Shown in pieces: positions 8,583-17,751 of a stretch of DNA of 64,000 bases. Source of the stretch: Spirochaetales bacterium (lineage in GTDB: Bacteria; Spirochaetota; Spirochaetia; DSM-2461); assembly GCA_022360655.1 (NCBI GenBank), contig JAKSCK010000039.1:1-64000 (forward strand). The letters run 5' to 3'. How positions within the stretch are numbered: the first letter of the stretch is position 1; the number at the start of each line of letters is the position of its first letter. A program made the position numbers and the translations under genes. The notes beneath the pieces were generated by a model. That model was not told where the DNA came from. It did not search any database and saw nothing but the letters and a program-made list of their open reading frames with translations.

Positions 8583-10970
8583 CTACTGGACAATGCGATT
8601 TTGTCGGGCTTCCTGCTCTGTGCGAACGCCCAATTCCAGTAACTGACTCACATCAATGATCAACGATACGGTACCATCTCCAAGAATTGTGGCCCCAGCA
8701 ATGCCAGGAGAATTTGTGTAGCGATCTTTTAGTGGCTTGATCACCACATCTTCCTCTCCAATAAGAGAGTCCACCATCAGCCCCATCTTCTTGTCACCAC
8801 TTCCAACAATGACAATAAAGTTGTATTCCGCATCATCTTTTGTATCAATGCGGAAGAGCTTGTTGAGACGCAACAGACTAATCACATCCTCACGGACATT
8901 GAAAACTTCATAGTTGTCAATGACATTGATGTCTTCAGGTTTGATTCGATGACTCTCCACAACACTAGTGATGGGAATGGCATAAACTTCTGTCCCCACA
9001 CGCACAAGTAAGCCTTGAATGATGGCCAAGGTCAGAGGAAGTTTGATTGTGAATCGAGTTCCTTCGCCCAGCTTGGACCACACAGTGACACTTCCATTGA
9101 GTTTTTCAATTTGCTTCCGAACCACATCCAGGCCCACACCACGTCCGGAGATATTTGTTACCTCACCCGCAGTGGAAAATCCGGGTTCAAAAATCAAATT
9201 GTAGGCCTCAATATCGGTGAGAACCTTACTTGGATGGATAATGCCCCGATCAATGGCCTTTTGACGCACCTTGTCCACATCAATTCCAGCACCATCATCG
9301 GCAATTTCGATGACAATCATATTGCCTTCATTGGATGCTTTCAGAAGAAGACGTCCCATTCCATCCTTACCGGCTTTTCGGCGCTCATCCACGGTTTCAA
9401 TACCATGATCAAGAGAGTTCCGAACACAATGCATCAAGGGATCAAGAAGTTCTTCCGTAACCGACTTATCCAACTCGGTATCCTCACCTTCAATGATGAG
9501 GTCAATCTTTTTATCAAGACTCTTGGACAAATCTCGAACCAAACGAGGGAATCGGCTAAAGATCTGACTGATGGGCACCATGCGAATCCGCAAAATGGCC
9601 TCATGGAGATCACTTGTGTTACGCCCAAGATTGGCTGCAGTATTTTTAAACGATGCCACGGTTGATTTAAAATCGGCTTCAAATCGATCATATTGGGAGG
9701 ACAATTCCCCATATTCGTTCAAAAACTCTTCTTTGAGTTCTTTTGCAGGCCGACCGGTCTGTAGAGCATCCAACCACTGAGGAAACGCTTCAGAAAGATT
9801 CTTTAAATGCTCCTTAAATACCACAGTAGCAGAAGAAAACTCATTCTGGATTTCAGAGAATTGGGAACTGATTTGATTGAATGTGGCCTTATTGATGACC
9901 GACTCACTGACCAAATTCAGCAAATTATCAATTCGCTGACTATCAACCCGAAGAATAGAACCTCCACCATCACGTTTAGACGGTGCTTTTGAAGAAGATT
10001 TACTTCCTTCTGTTTCCTTCGGAAGAGCAGCATCTCCCTGAGAATTAACCGCGGAAACATCTGCATGAAGATCTTCCTCTGGTATCTGGGGCTTTTCTAC
10101 AGCAACCTCAGTGGGCGTTGAAGGCACCGATGGTGGAAGAGATTCAGCTCCCGTGGAGAGATTCTCAAGATTTGATACCAGGACTTCTGTTGTCACATCA
10201 CTGATGGACACACCCTGAATCAATTCCTCTTCGCTTTTCGAAGTCGACAAAAAATAATCAACAACGGGATGGTACACATCTTCATACAGGGCATCAAAAT
10301 CGGGCATTGTTCGAAGGATTTGTCCCAGATCCTTCATTCGCGCAAATATCTGAATACCACCTACCGAATTCATGGGGTTTGATTCATCAAAATGCACGCG
10401 AATCCGATAAACGGATTCTCCTTCTTTCGCCACTTCAGCCATTTCTAACATCTCATACTCTGAAAGAGCATGAGAGGAGAGTTCTCCCGCGGAAAGGCCG
10501 AGAGAAGAGGGTGTGGGAGAAGGAGTTGAAGGTAGCTCAGGAGGTGGTGATACCGATGTGGGCATCATGGATCCACCATTGGCAAGAACCTCCAGGTTTG
10601 CCGCAATCGCAGAATAGTCCCCATCATAGGTACTCCCATCCTGCCGCGCTTCTAACATACTCTTAATCACATCAATGGATGCCAGTAAAACATCGACTTG
10701 CTCGCCATCAATGCGGACTCTCCCGCTACGGATAACATCAAGAAGGTCTTCTAGCTGATGGGTAAAGGAGGACAACTCCTCCATCTGCACTGTCGCAGAA
10801 CCACCTTTCAAAGTATGAGCCGCTCGAAAGATCTCATCGATGGCATCTTGGTCTGCTGGATCATCTTCCAGGGCCAGGATGTTTTGCTCCATTGCCTCGA
10901 CCTGCATTTGGGCCTCGGAATAGAAATCCTTCAGTAATTCTTCGTTGTTCGGATCCAGGTAATCACTCAT
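8583..10970 (-). CDS. cheA: Chemotaxis histidine kinase CheA
   Basis: A 795-aa kinase with the full domain series. HPt (1-110) carries the phosphorylated His at 52 in RAAHTLKGGSAT. A P2-like regulator-binding region lies at about 165-275. A Pro/Ser-rich linker follows. The dimerisation domain begins near 340. The ATP-binding domain has HCVRNSLDHGIE (N box), DDGAGID (G1) and GRGVGLDVVRK (G2). The C-terminal CheW-like P5 domain follows from about 650. It phosphorylates CheY under receptor control. It heads the cheA/cheW-R/cheX/cheY operon, 140 bases after flaA with a terminator in between. Confidence 0.97.
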   Translation of the reverse strand: MSDYLDPNNEELLKDFYSEAQMQVEAMEQNILALEDDPADQDAIDEIFRAAHTLKGGSATVQMEELSSFTHQLEDLLDVIRSGRVRIDGEQVDVLLASIDVIKSMLEARQDGSTYDGDYSAIAANLEVLANGGSMMPTSVSPPPELPSTPSPTPSSLGLSAGELSSHALSEYEMLEMAEVAKEGESVYRIRVHFDESNPMNSVGGIQIFARMKDLGQILRTMPDFDALYEDVYHPVVDYFLSTSKSEEELIQGVSISDVTTEVLVSNLENLSTGAESLPPSVPSTPTEVAVEKPQIPEEDLHADVSAVNSQGDAALPKETEGSKSSSKAPSKRDGGGSILRVDSQRIDNLLNLVSESVINKATFNQISSQFSEIQNEFSSATVVFKEHLKNLSEAFPQWLDALQTGRPAKELKEEFLNEYGELSSQYDRFEADFKSTVASFKNTAANLGRNTSDLHEAILRIRMVPISQIFSRFPRLVRDLSKSLDKKIDLIIEGEDTELDKSVTEELLDPLMHCVRNSLDHGIETVDERRKAGKDGMGRLLLKASNEGNMIVIEIADDGAGIDVDKVRQKAIDRGIIHPSKVLTDIEAYNLIFEPGFSTAGEVTNISGRGVGLDVVRKQIEKLNGSVTVWSKLGEGTRFTIKLPLTLAIIQGLLVRVGTEVYAIPITSVVESHRIKPEDINVIDNYEVFNVREDVISLLRLNKLFRIDTKDDAEYNFIVIVGSGDKKMGLMVDSLIGEEDVVIKPLKDRYTNSPGIAGATILGDGTVSLIIDVSQLLELGVRTEQEARQNRIVQ

Positions 10971-11000
10971 TGCAACCGCCTCAAACGGACTTCCGAGCCC

Positions 11001-11006
11001 ATTATA
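11001..11006 (-). promoter_or_regulatory. Candidate -10 element upstream of cheA
   Basis: A perfect TATAAT lies 31 bases before the cheA ATG, in the gap between the flaA terminator and cheA. No good -35 box is found at 16-18 bp, so the promoter may be activator dependent or the match may be chance. Confidence 0.4.
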
Positions 11007-11055
11007 GGTGAAAAATGCTCTTGGCTACACCACTATTTCCCAAGTTTCTCTGAGT

Positions 11056-11088
11056 AAAAAAAGACCCGGCCCTTTTGGCCGGGTCTTC
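11056..11088 (-). terminator. Rho-independent terminator after flaA
   Basis: GACCCGGCC and GGCCGGGTC pair over a short loop and are followed on the minus strand by a run of seven U. It sits 23 bases after the flaA stop and before cheA, so it should limit flaA-to-che readthrough. Confidence 0.92.
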
Positions 11089-11110
11089 AAGGTGCAAAAT
11101 CAAAATGCTC

Positions 11111-12082
11111 CTACTGAACGGCATCCGCTCCAACAGGATCCTGATGCATCTTCTGCTGCTCAAGGAAACGCAGAACCTGCATGTTCCCCAGGCGGCTCAG
11201 TTCAGAATTGCGGCGTTCTTCCTCACGCTCAGAGAGGATTCCCCACACATCTTCGTGGTTCAGATCAGACTCAACATCCACAATGACAGCCTGGTCATAC
11301 ACCACTGAGACATCTTTGATGTACACAATGAAATCTCCGCCTTCCACCTGAGAATCTCGGAAAAACTGGAAGCTATCCAAGGTCATGGAGGGGGCATTGC
11401 GGGGATAGAGGGGGTAGCGGCGAATCTCACGATTACGCACTTCACTGATGTAGTTGGGATTCACCCAAGTCAGTTCTCGCCAACCATCATAGTCCAGGTA
11501 TCCAAGAGGAACTTCCTGAGTCTGCTCCATCTCATTCTTCAGGACAATGGCCATCCCCATGGGGTAGTTCATCCCGTAAACATTTGCTTTAAGGGATTTA
11601 ATCACGCCCACATTTTTCACAACACCATAGCCAGTGAACTGATCACCCTTGGGAGGATTCTCAAGAATGGGGCTGGTGGCATAGGCAGGAATTGCGAAGG
11701 GAGGACGAACCCAAGCATAAGAATTAAATGAACCCTCAGGGTAATGAACCCGAACACCCATGACCTGATTTCCAGCAAACTTCTTTGCAGTATCATTAAC
11801 GGTTACTGGACGTACATAAGAGAGGGTGTCATTGGTTACGGTTCGTGAGGAACTGGAAAGCTGCACATCCCAATTGGGAACATACAGGGAAGTGTTCATG
11901 GCCGCCTTCTCTTCCTCGGTGAATCGCGTGCCGGCCACGCTGCTGAAGTCCACAAGTGTGGCCTGATGTTCGCCCTGGTAGTCGTCTAAAAGATCGCTAA
12001 AATCAATCAGGACGCTTTCCTCAGCAAAAGCCACTCCCGAGAGAATCAGGGCAGCGGCCAGGAAAACGAGAATACGTTTCAT
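11111..12082 (-). CDS. flaA: Periplasmic flagellar filament sheath protein FlaA
   Basis: A 323-aa exported protein. Residues 1-20 form a signal peptide with cleavage likely after AFA. The mature part matches spirochaete FlaA in its GVRVHYPEGSFNSYAWVRPPF region, the jelly-roll-like strands, and the DFIVYIKDVSVVYD segment near the C terminus. FlaA sheathes the periplasmic flagellum. ATG at 12082 is chosen because AGGAG precedes it and the signal peptide starts there; an in-frame upstream start at 12127 has no such support. A strong promoter lies 49-76 bases upstream and a strong terminator follows. Linkage of flaA to a che operon is also known in Borrelia. Confidence 0.93.
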   Translation of the reverse strand: MKRILVFLAAALILSGVAFAEESVLIDFSDLLDDYQGEHQATLVDFSSVAGTRFTEEEKAAMNTSLYVPNWDVQLSSSSRTVTNDTLSYVRPVTVNDTAKKFAGNQVMGVRVHYPEGSFNSYAWVRPPFAIPAYATSPILENPPKGDQFTGYGVVKNVGVIKSLKANVYGMNYPMGMAIVLKNEMEQTQEVPLGYLDYDGWRELTWVNPNYISEVRNREIRRYPLYPRNAPSMTLDSFQFFRDSQVEGGDFIVYIKDVSVVYDQAVIVDVESDLNHEDVWGILSEREEERRNSELSRLGNMQVLRFLEQQKMHQDPVGADAVQ

Positions 12083-12130
12083 AGAAGGCTCCTTTGCCAA
12101 AAAATGCATTGTTATCAACCTATCCAAAAA

Positions 12131-12158
12131 ACTATAGCGGGGCGTCGAACACTGTCAA
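12131..12158 (-). promoter_or_regulatory. Strong sigma-70 promoter for flaA
   Basis: On the minus strand, perfect TTGACA (12153-12158), a 16-bp spacer and TATAGT (12131-12136). The leader before the flaA ATG would be about 40 nt. The match is to the housekeeping factor, not sigma-28. Confidence 0.85.
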
Positions 12159-12210
12159 CGAATTAAAGAATTTTTTGCTTGGTTTTGAAAATTTTTTGCC
12201 GATTTTAGGC

Positions 12211-12708
12211 CTAAAGGACCTCTGCTCGGAAATATGGGGCATGAACTTGCTGCCCTTCAATGGTGAAAATCACCTCTTCAACCCGCCTGAAATTGTCAAG
12301 TATATTCTTTTCAAGAATGGCTAAGGCTTTGTTAAAATCAACAGGGACACCTGTGTTTTCGTTCTTTAAGACATTGCTTTTAAAATCGACACAAACTGTA
12401 TCATTTAGAAGAAATACAGATCGAACTTCACTCTCCCGTGGGAGAAGAGGCGCCCATTCTAAAGCTTCTGGCCCAAGCACAAGTTCCTCAAGAAAAAGCA
12501 CAATACTCTTCTCATAGGAAGAAGCCGATGGTACCCAGCGTCGCTCGGTTCCGACACGCTCCCCACTATTGCTGGGGAAATAAAAGATTCGACCATCAAC
12601 ATCTGGGCCAAAGATGAGAAGTGATAGCGAGGAGATGAGGAAGGCAACCACCAAAAGGGCCAAGGGGAGACTGGGCCCCCAGAGAATACGACGTGTTTTC
12701 GGAGTCAA
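12211..12708 (-). CDS. GerMN-domain membrane-anchored protein
   Basis: A 165-aa protein with an N-terminal membrane anchor (residues about 12-34) and an outward-facing GerMN-type domain: FLEELVLGPEALEWAPLLP, VRSVFLLNDTVCVDFKSN, and LAILEKNILDNF follow the family pattern. GerMN domains occur in envelope and sporulation proteins, often beside cell-wall enzymes, and their ligand is not established. Its start overlaps the stop of the amidase gene by four bases (ATGA), so both are probably expressed together. It is the last gene of the seven-gene operon. Confidence 0.8.
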   Translation of the reverse strand: MTPKTRRILWGPSLPLALLVVAFLISSLSLLIFGPDVDGRIFYFPSNSGERVGTERRWVPSASSYEKSIVLFLEELVLGPEALEWAPLLPRESEVRSVFLLNDTVCVDFKSNVLKNENTGVPVDFNKALAILEKNILDNFRRVEEVIFTIEGQQVHAPYFRAEVL

Positions 12709-13760
12709 AAATAACTCTCCTTGCTCTCGAAGTAACGAACAAAGTCCGCCACGCCATTATAGAGACCCTCTGTGATGCGACTCAAGTATTCTGGGCGCCT
12801 CAAACGTTGAGCTTCTGAGGGGTTTGTGAGAAAACCAATCTCCACAAGCACTGAGGCCATCCGAGCATTACGTACCACAAACCAGCTTTCCTCTCGCCTT
12901 CCTCGATTAGCAACATCGTCACCAAGATTTCCAGAAAAACCATCCAAAATCATATCAGCTAGACGAACGCTTTCATGGGTGAATTCCTCTTCCCAAAGGG
13001 CATTCACAATGGGGGCTATTCGAGAATCCAAGCCTTCAGATTTATCTTCTAGTGTCCGACGATAATCCCGGGGCAAATACCAAACCTCAAATCCTTCTGC
13101 TTTTGCATTGAGTGAAGCGTTGGCATGAATGGAGATATAAATCATTCCTTCTCGAACCCCAGTTTCTACACCATTGGCCATAGCAACCCGCTCTTCAAGA
13201 CTTGGATAAACATCGTTATCCCGTGTGAGAAGCACATTTTTTTGGGGATATCGTTCTTGCAGGGCCTGGGCCAGTCTCAAACTGATTTCCAAAACCACAT
13301 CTTTTTCCGGTAAGGGATGGAGCACATCATCCACTGGCCATGTTCGAGAAGCACCTGAATCTCGTCCACCATGACCTGGATCAATCAGAATGGTGGTGAG
13401 TCGATAAGGCTGGGGAAGGGAATCCTCCATTCCAAAGGCCGAATAAATCGCTGATGCCGCCTCTGTTGAGAAGACAAGTTGCCCATCCCTTTCAATCACG
13501 GTACCACCAGAGAGAAGTCGACCTCCATCCAAAACAAACCAAGGTTGTCCAGGTTGAAAAACAATCACTCGCCCTTCTTTCACAAGTCGCCCCTCACGTC
13601 TCCAGGGGTTCCATTGCATGGTGGCACCGCTTCGTATCAACAACTGTTCCAAGGAAACAGGTTGGGCCCAAAGAGTCCCCCAAGGGGCACAATAAAAGAG
13701 GAGCAAGCCTAGGAATAAGAGGAACTTATAAGGATGGCGAATCAAGATACCAACGTGCAC
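12705..13760 (-). CDS. N-acetylmuramoyl-L-alanine amidase (Amidase_3)
   Basis: A 351-aa exported amidase. A hydrophobic signal segment spans about residues 11-33. The catalytic domain begins near 120: ILIDPGHGGRDSGA gives the first zinc His, EKDVVLEISLRLA gives the Glu ligand, SIHANAS the second His, and VLVEIGFLTNP the C-terminal catalytic Glu. It cleaves the amide bond between MurNAc and the stem peptide in peptidoglycan. The start is GTG at 13760 with GGGAGG at a good distance, inside the end of the ATP-grasp gene (35-base overlap). Its place in a sugar-modification operon links that pathway to the envelope. Confidence 0.9.
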   Translation of the reverse strand: MHVGILIRHPYKFLLFLGLLLFYCAPWGTLWAQPVSLEQLLIRSGATMQWNPWRREGRLVKEGRVIVFQPGQPWFVLDGGRLLSGGTVIERDGQLVFSTEAASAIYSAFGMEDSLPQPYRLTTILIDPGHGGRDSGASRTWPVDDVLHPLPEKDVVLEISLRLAQALQERYPQKNVLLTRDNDVYPSLEERVAMANGVETGVREGMIYISIHANASLNAKAEGFEVWYLPRDYRRTLEDKSEGLDSRIAPIVNALWEEEFTHESVRLADMILDGFSGNLGDDVANRGRREESWFVVRNARMASVLVEIGFLTNPSEAQRLRRPEYLSRITEGLYNGVADFVRYFESKESYF

Positions 13761-15303
13761 CCATTAACCCTCCCCGGAATAAGGCTTTCCAGAAATTGGA
13801 GTTCTGCTGAGAATCCAATAACGGTTCACGGCCTTCCATGATTCGGCCCTCTTCTACAAGAATATTCAACAGAGTGCGTGCATCGCGTCCTTCCGCATCT
13901 TGGTATTCCAGAATCTCCTCACAGGGAAGCTGATAAACAAGAACGTTCCCTCGATGTCCCAAAGATGGTTGAGGTGGAAAACGCTCCCAAAGCTTTAATA
14001 ACGCCAAAGGAAGTTCTGTGATGTCTTGCTTTGCTCTCAAAGCATAGGGAGGGAATTCACTCGACTCATCAAGATAGAACCCTGTTCTTTCATCTTTTGG
14101 ATCCAACTCAAGCGTGAGGGTTTGGAGGGCCTTTTTTGCTCGGTTTTGGGCTTCTAGGGCTGTGGTTCCAAGGGCAAGAACATTCCCTACCTTTTCAACA
14201 TTATTTTTTGGAAATTGCACTGCATCACCAGATTCATACCGGAGAAACACCTCTTCCACGCCTGGAAGCTGCTGTGCTTCCTGCGAACCCCCAATCTTTT
14301 TTAGGGTTCCATCAATGGCAATCAAAGCTCTTTCTGAACAATAAAACGATTTTTTTGGCCTGCAATCTCCTGCATCTAACCCAACAGCCAGTCGAAGGGC
14401 ACCAGAGGTGGGTTGCACACCACTGGCCAAGGGCCAAGTCCATCCAGACATATACCCTCCCGATAATCGGGCTGCAATTTCACCAATCATGGGTCCCTCT
14501 TGGGTCCATTTTAAATCACCTTTTGCAGCCCCTCGTGTTAAGCCAAGAGCCTGTATACCTTTTTCAAAGGCCTCCCAGAGCCCCCTTTCTACGTCAGGAG
14601 AGCAGGAGGACGGGATGGTATGTCCTATTTCAATAAAATATGGCGCATGCGCTATATGTCGATCCGCTAGCCCACACGGAATCACTCGACCATCTTCAAC
14701 AAGGGCATCCAAGCTGAATTCCGGTCCATCCATGTAGGTTTCCACCAATGCCCGGTGACTTCGAGAATAGCCTCTGGCCGTGCTTAAGGCTTGGGGTAAT
14801 TGCTGGACATCATCAATGCGAACAACCCCTCGTGCTCCCATGCTGTCCACAGGTTTTACAACCCAAGGTCCGGGCACAGAATCTAAGACCAGTTGAAGAG
14901 AATCCTCTGCACCCATTTCCATAAAAGCTGGAGAAGGAACATCATGTTCCAGGAAGGCCTGACGCATGGCGATTTTATCAGTAGCCTTCCAGGCTGCATC
15001 GGGATGGTGACCTGGCAATCCAAAATGAGCGGCAACCTGAGAGACCGCAAAGGAAAAATCTGTTCCTGCAGTGAACACACCATCAAGTCCACCATTATCC
15101 ATCAGCTTTTGGGCCACTTCAATCAGACCATCCAAATCTTTTAAATCAACGGGAAAAAACTGATCCGCCAAATCCCGTCCAGAGGCCTCCGGATTTCCAT
15201 CAACAGCGGCAACATGCCAGCCCATTTGTTTGGCAAGTTGGAGCGCCGGTTCCTGCATTGTGCCACACCCAAGAATGAGAATTGTTTTGTTATTGTTGCT
15301 CAA
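13726..15303 (-). CDS. ATP-grasp ligase
   Basis: A 525-aa enzyme of the ATP-grasp superfamily. Residues 1-110 form a Rossmann-like preATP domain (ILILGCGTMQEPAL...VAAVDGNP). The grasp domain has WVVKPVDSMGARGVVRI (ATP lysine and glycine loop), VETYMDGPEFSLDALV, and IGEIAARLSGGY (metal-binding Glu). It resembles PurK/carbamoyl-phosphate-synthase-like ligases that join a carboxylate to an amine. The acceptor is unknown; the neighbouring genes suggest an amino-acylated or amidated sugar (inference). The start is TTG at 15303, supported by GGAGAGG just before it and the MSNNNKTILIL beginning. It overlaps the amidase by 35 bases. Confidence 0.8.
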   Translation of the reverse strand: MSNNNKTILILGCGTMQEPALQLAKQMGWHVAAVDGNPEASGRDLADQFFPVDLKDLDGLIEVAQKLMDNGGLDGVFTAGTDFSFAVSQVAAHFGLPGHHPDAAWKATDKIAMRQAFLEHDVPSPAFMEMGAEDSLQLVLDSVPGPWVVKPVDSMGARGVVRIDDVQQLPQALSTARGYSRSHRALVETYMDGPEFSLDALVEDGRVIPCGLADRHIAHAPYFIEIGHTIPSSCSPDVERGLWEAFEKGIQALGLTRGAAKGDLKWTQEGPMIGEIAARLSGGYMSGWTWPLASGVQPTSGALRLAVGLDAGDCRPKKSFYCSERALIAIDGTLKKIGGSQEAQQLPGVEEVFLRYESGDAVQFPKNNVEKVGNVLALGTTALEAQNRAKKALQTLTLELDPKDERTGFYLDESSEFPPYALRAKQDITELPLALLKLWERFPPQPSLGHRGNVLVYQLPCEEILEYQDAEGRDARTLLNILVEEGRIMEGREPLLDSQQNSNFWKALFRGGLMGARWYLDSPSL

Positions 15304-15323
15304 TGCCCTCTCCCTGCGATTCC

Positions 15324-17084
15324 TTAACGAATCCGCTCTGCATATATTTCAAATGTATCACCAAGATGAAAACAACGGCTCAAAAGAAGAAGAAACCGGT
15401 AAAGCATTGTCTGCTTTTCAAGAAAGGGAAAAAGCCGTTCAGGATGATGCCCCGTCACCCGAATATGATAGGTTTTGAAGCCATATCGGCGAAGATACTT
15501 TTTTGCCGTTCGGGGAGTCCAAATGGTGTAATGATCAGCAGGACTGGCCTGAAGAAAACGTTTTTTGTTTTTTCTTCCAGAAAGACCCGCACCATTGGGA
15601 GTGGAAAGTGCCAGAACACCCTTCTTCTCAACAAGTGACGCCAGCTGTTCCATAAAGACATCCAGCCGGGGAATGTGCTCAATGACATACCAAAGAGTCA
15701 CAACTGAAAATGTACGCCCCTCAAAAACAGCATTATTCTTCTCAAAAGGAAACCGGATTTGTTGCGCAGGAATCTCCAATTCTTGCTGAACATGGTGCAC
15801 GGCTTCAGCAGAGGCATCCGCCCCATAAGGAGTAAAACCAGCTTCTCGTGCGGCATCAAGAAAGGGACCATAGGCACAGCCCAAATCCAGAACATCCCCT
15901 TGCCGTACTTTCTTTTGGATGTGCTGAAGACGAGGACCGGCCAAAGCGCGAATACTCGCAAAATCTTCTAAATAGGTTCGGCCATATTGTGCGGCATATT
16001 CCTGACCAAAATACTCTGGACCATACTCATCCTCTTTCTCATAGAACCGATACAACCCCATCATTCCGCATTGAGGACATTGATAAAAACTTCGTTGGGG
16101 GTAACGGGCAATCACTGGAGGGAACGGATGAGAACAGGCTGCACATTGGGGACGAGGAGCAGAGAGCGGCTGAAGAAACTGAGCCATAGACGCTTCTGTT
16201 CCCTCTTGAAGAACCTCCTTCCATCTCTGACTTGCAAGATGAAGGTGCTTCCTTTTCTTATCCTGAGTCATCCACTGATTTAGGTGTTTGAAAATGTTCT
16301 TCCAGTTTGATCCATTTCTGCTCACAAAACCGGCTGAGGGAAGCTGAGCCCAATGCGATAGACTCTCATGCACAGAACTGGGATTAATTAAAATCACGGC
16401 ACATCCTGCAGCCAATGCCTCCCAGGCTGTTAAACCAAAGGATGTGATCACAAGACCAAAACAATGCAGTTGATGCTTGAATCCCTCTTGATGCGGTAAA
16501 ACCTCAACCCTTTGTGATGGGAAATCGATGCTCCTCTCTCCAGGAGGGATCACCCAGATCCGTCTTTCCTGGGGAAGGAACGCATCCAGGTGGGTGAGAA
16601 CAGGATGGGTGAGCTGAGCCGGATCTTCCCCTCCAAAACTGATCAGAACATCCCCGTCAACATCCGGTTCTCTTTTTCGAGCTGGCAAACCCAACAAATC
16701 GGTACGCAAGGTGTTTGGCATACTTCTTCTGGGACCAGGAATCGTATCTAAAACAAATGGAGCCCATTGCCGAGCATCACCATCATCATCCACCAGCAAG
16801 GGAGTTCCGGAAAAACTCATGGATTCTAAATCCTCCACAGAGGACTCTCGTCTATCCACAACCAAGAGATGGGAGAGAAACCCATTGTGTTCGTGAACAT
16901 CAAACGATGATGGAGGCTCAACCCGAACTCGGCCAAGCATGGGTGCCGGAAACTCTTCATTATGTAAAGACAAAAGATGAGTGGGAGTAGAGAAATGCTT
17001 CATCCAGCCCAGACATCGCCGGAGATGTCCACTTCCACTCCCCTTTTTCCAAACTGGAAGCAAATTGATGTGTTCAACGGGCAA
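15324..17084 (-). CDS. PseG/SpsG-like sugar-nucleotide hydrolase fused to methyltransferase
   Basis: A 586-aa bifunctional protein. Residues 1-300 resemble PseG/SpsG (GT-B fold): GSGSGHLRRCL holds the catalytic-type His, and TSFGLTAWEALAAGCAVILI matches the C-terminal nucleotide-binding part. A linker with CAAC and CPQC, probably a zinc ribbon (about 310-345), leads to a class I SAM methyltransferase with VLDLGCAYGPFLDAA (motif I) and WYVIEHI (post-II). A hydrolase, zinc ribbon and methyltransferase in one chain suggests sequential tailoring of one sugar nucleotide (inference). The start is TTG at 17084 with AGAGAGG seven bases before, overlapping the SpsF gene by 11 bases. Confidence 0.82.
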   Translation of the reverse strand: MPVEHINLLPVWKKGSGSGHLRRCLGWMKHFSTPTHLLSLHNEEFPAPMLGRVRVEPPSSFDVHEHNGFLSHLLVVDRRESSVEDLESMSFSGTPLLVDDDGDARQWAPFVLDTIPGPRRSMPNTLRTDLLGLPARKREPDVDGDVLISFGGEDPAQLTHPVLTHLDAFLPQERRIWVIPPGERSIDFPSQRVEVLPHQEGFKHQLHCFGLVITSFGLTAWEALAAGCAVILINPSSVHESLSHWAQLPSAGFVSRNGSNWKNIFKHLNQWMTQDKKRKHLHLASQRWKEVLQEGTEASMAQFLQPLSAPRPQCAACSHPFPPVIARYPQRSFYQCPQCGMMGLYRFYEKEDEYGPEYFGQEYAAQYGRTYLEDFASIRALAGPRLQHIQKKVRQGDVLDLGCAYGPFLDAAREAGFTPYGADASAEAVHHVQQELEIPAQQIRFPFEKNNAVFEGRTFSVVTLWYVIEHIPRLDVFMEQLASLVEKKGVLALSTPNGAGLSGRKNKKRFLQASPADHYTIWTPRTAKKYLRRYGFKTYHIRVTGHHPERLFPFLEKQTMLYRFLLLLSRCFHLGDTFEIYAERIR

Positions 17085-17751
17085 GAATCGGCCTCTCTTG
17101 GAGCCAGGGAAGAATCTCTGGAAGGTCTAAAGGAATTCCCTTGTACAGATGATTAAATAATTCTGATAGGAACATATAGTCCTCAGAAGTATCCAAAGTC
17201 AGTCGATAATCCCCCCAAAAAGATGGTGGAGCCATGGGTTGTTCCACTTGAAAATGTTCAGAATGGCGATACAAATAAGGGCAAACATGCTCCCGTTCAT
17301 ACGATTCAGAAGTCTCCTGAGAAGCCTGAACAAGAGCCTGAGCTCGGACCACCTCCACACCTGTTCCTAAGGGCATCCCCAACAATCCACAGTAATCCGC
17401 TTGTTTTTGTGAAAAATGCTCCAGAGCTTTTTGTGCCAGAAGCGCAGAAACCAAGGGGTTATCCCCAGTTGCCCGGACAACCGTTTGGACTCCATATTCT
17501 TGGATGGCTTTCACATATCGACCAAGAACATCGCTTTTGGGCCCAACAAAAATGTCCCAACCTTCTTGGTGGGCAATGGATTTTAACGGCTCCACAGAAT
17601 CTTCTGTGGTCAAAAGAACACGATGATCAGCTGGAACCCGATTCAAGCTTTCCATGGCATGCGCCACCACAGGTTTTCCTGCAAGGGGCAAAAGAGCTTT
17701 TTGGGGAAGACGCAACGAATCCAACCGAACTTGAAGAAAAATCCCTCTCAT
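17074..17751 (-). CDS. SpsF-like cytidylyl/nucleotidyltransferase
   Basis: A 225-aa enzyme of the SpsF/CMP-sugar synthetase type. It begins MRGIFLQVRLDSLRLPQKAL, the glycine-poor variant of the NTP-binding R-x-x-S-x-R-L-P-x-K signature, followed by LLTTEDS and ATGDNPLV (metal-binding Asp). It would activate a sugar as an NDP- or CMP-sugar. ATG at 17751 is preferred over 17772 because the family starts here, GGGGGA precedes it, and it overlaps the upstream stop as ATGA. It lies between the GT-A gene and the PseG/SpsG-like fusion, a pairing also seen in legionaminic/pseudaminic-type and spore-coat sugar pathways. Confidence 0.85.
   Translation of the reverse strand: MRGIFLQVRLDSLRLPQKALLPLAGKPVVAHAMESLNRVPADHRVLLTTEDSVEPLKSIAHQEGWDIFVGPKSDVLGRYVKAIQEYGVQTVVRATGDNPLVSALLAQKALEHFSQKQADYCGLLGMPLGTGVEVVRAQALVQASQETSESYEREHVCPYLYRHSEHFQVEQPMAPPSFWGDYRLTLDTSEDYMFLSELFNHLYKGIPLDLPEILPWLQERPILAR

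Noticed and set aside
9015-9665. 216-aa open frame on the plus strand
   Set aside because: It lies fully opposite cheA, has no family pattern and is explained by codon usage of the real gene.
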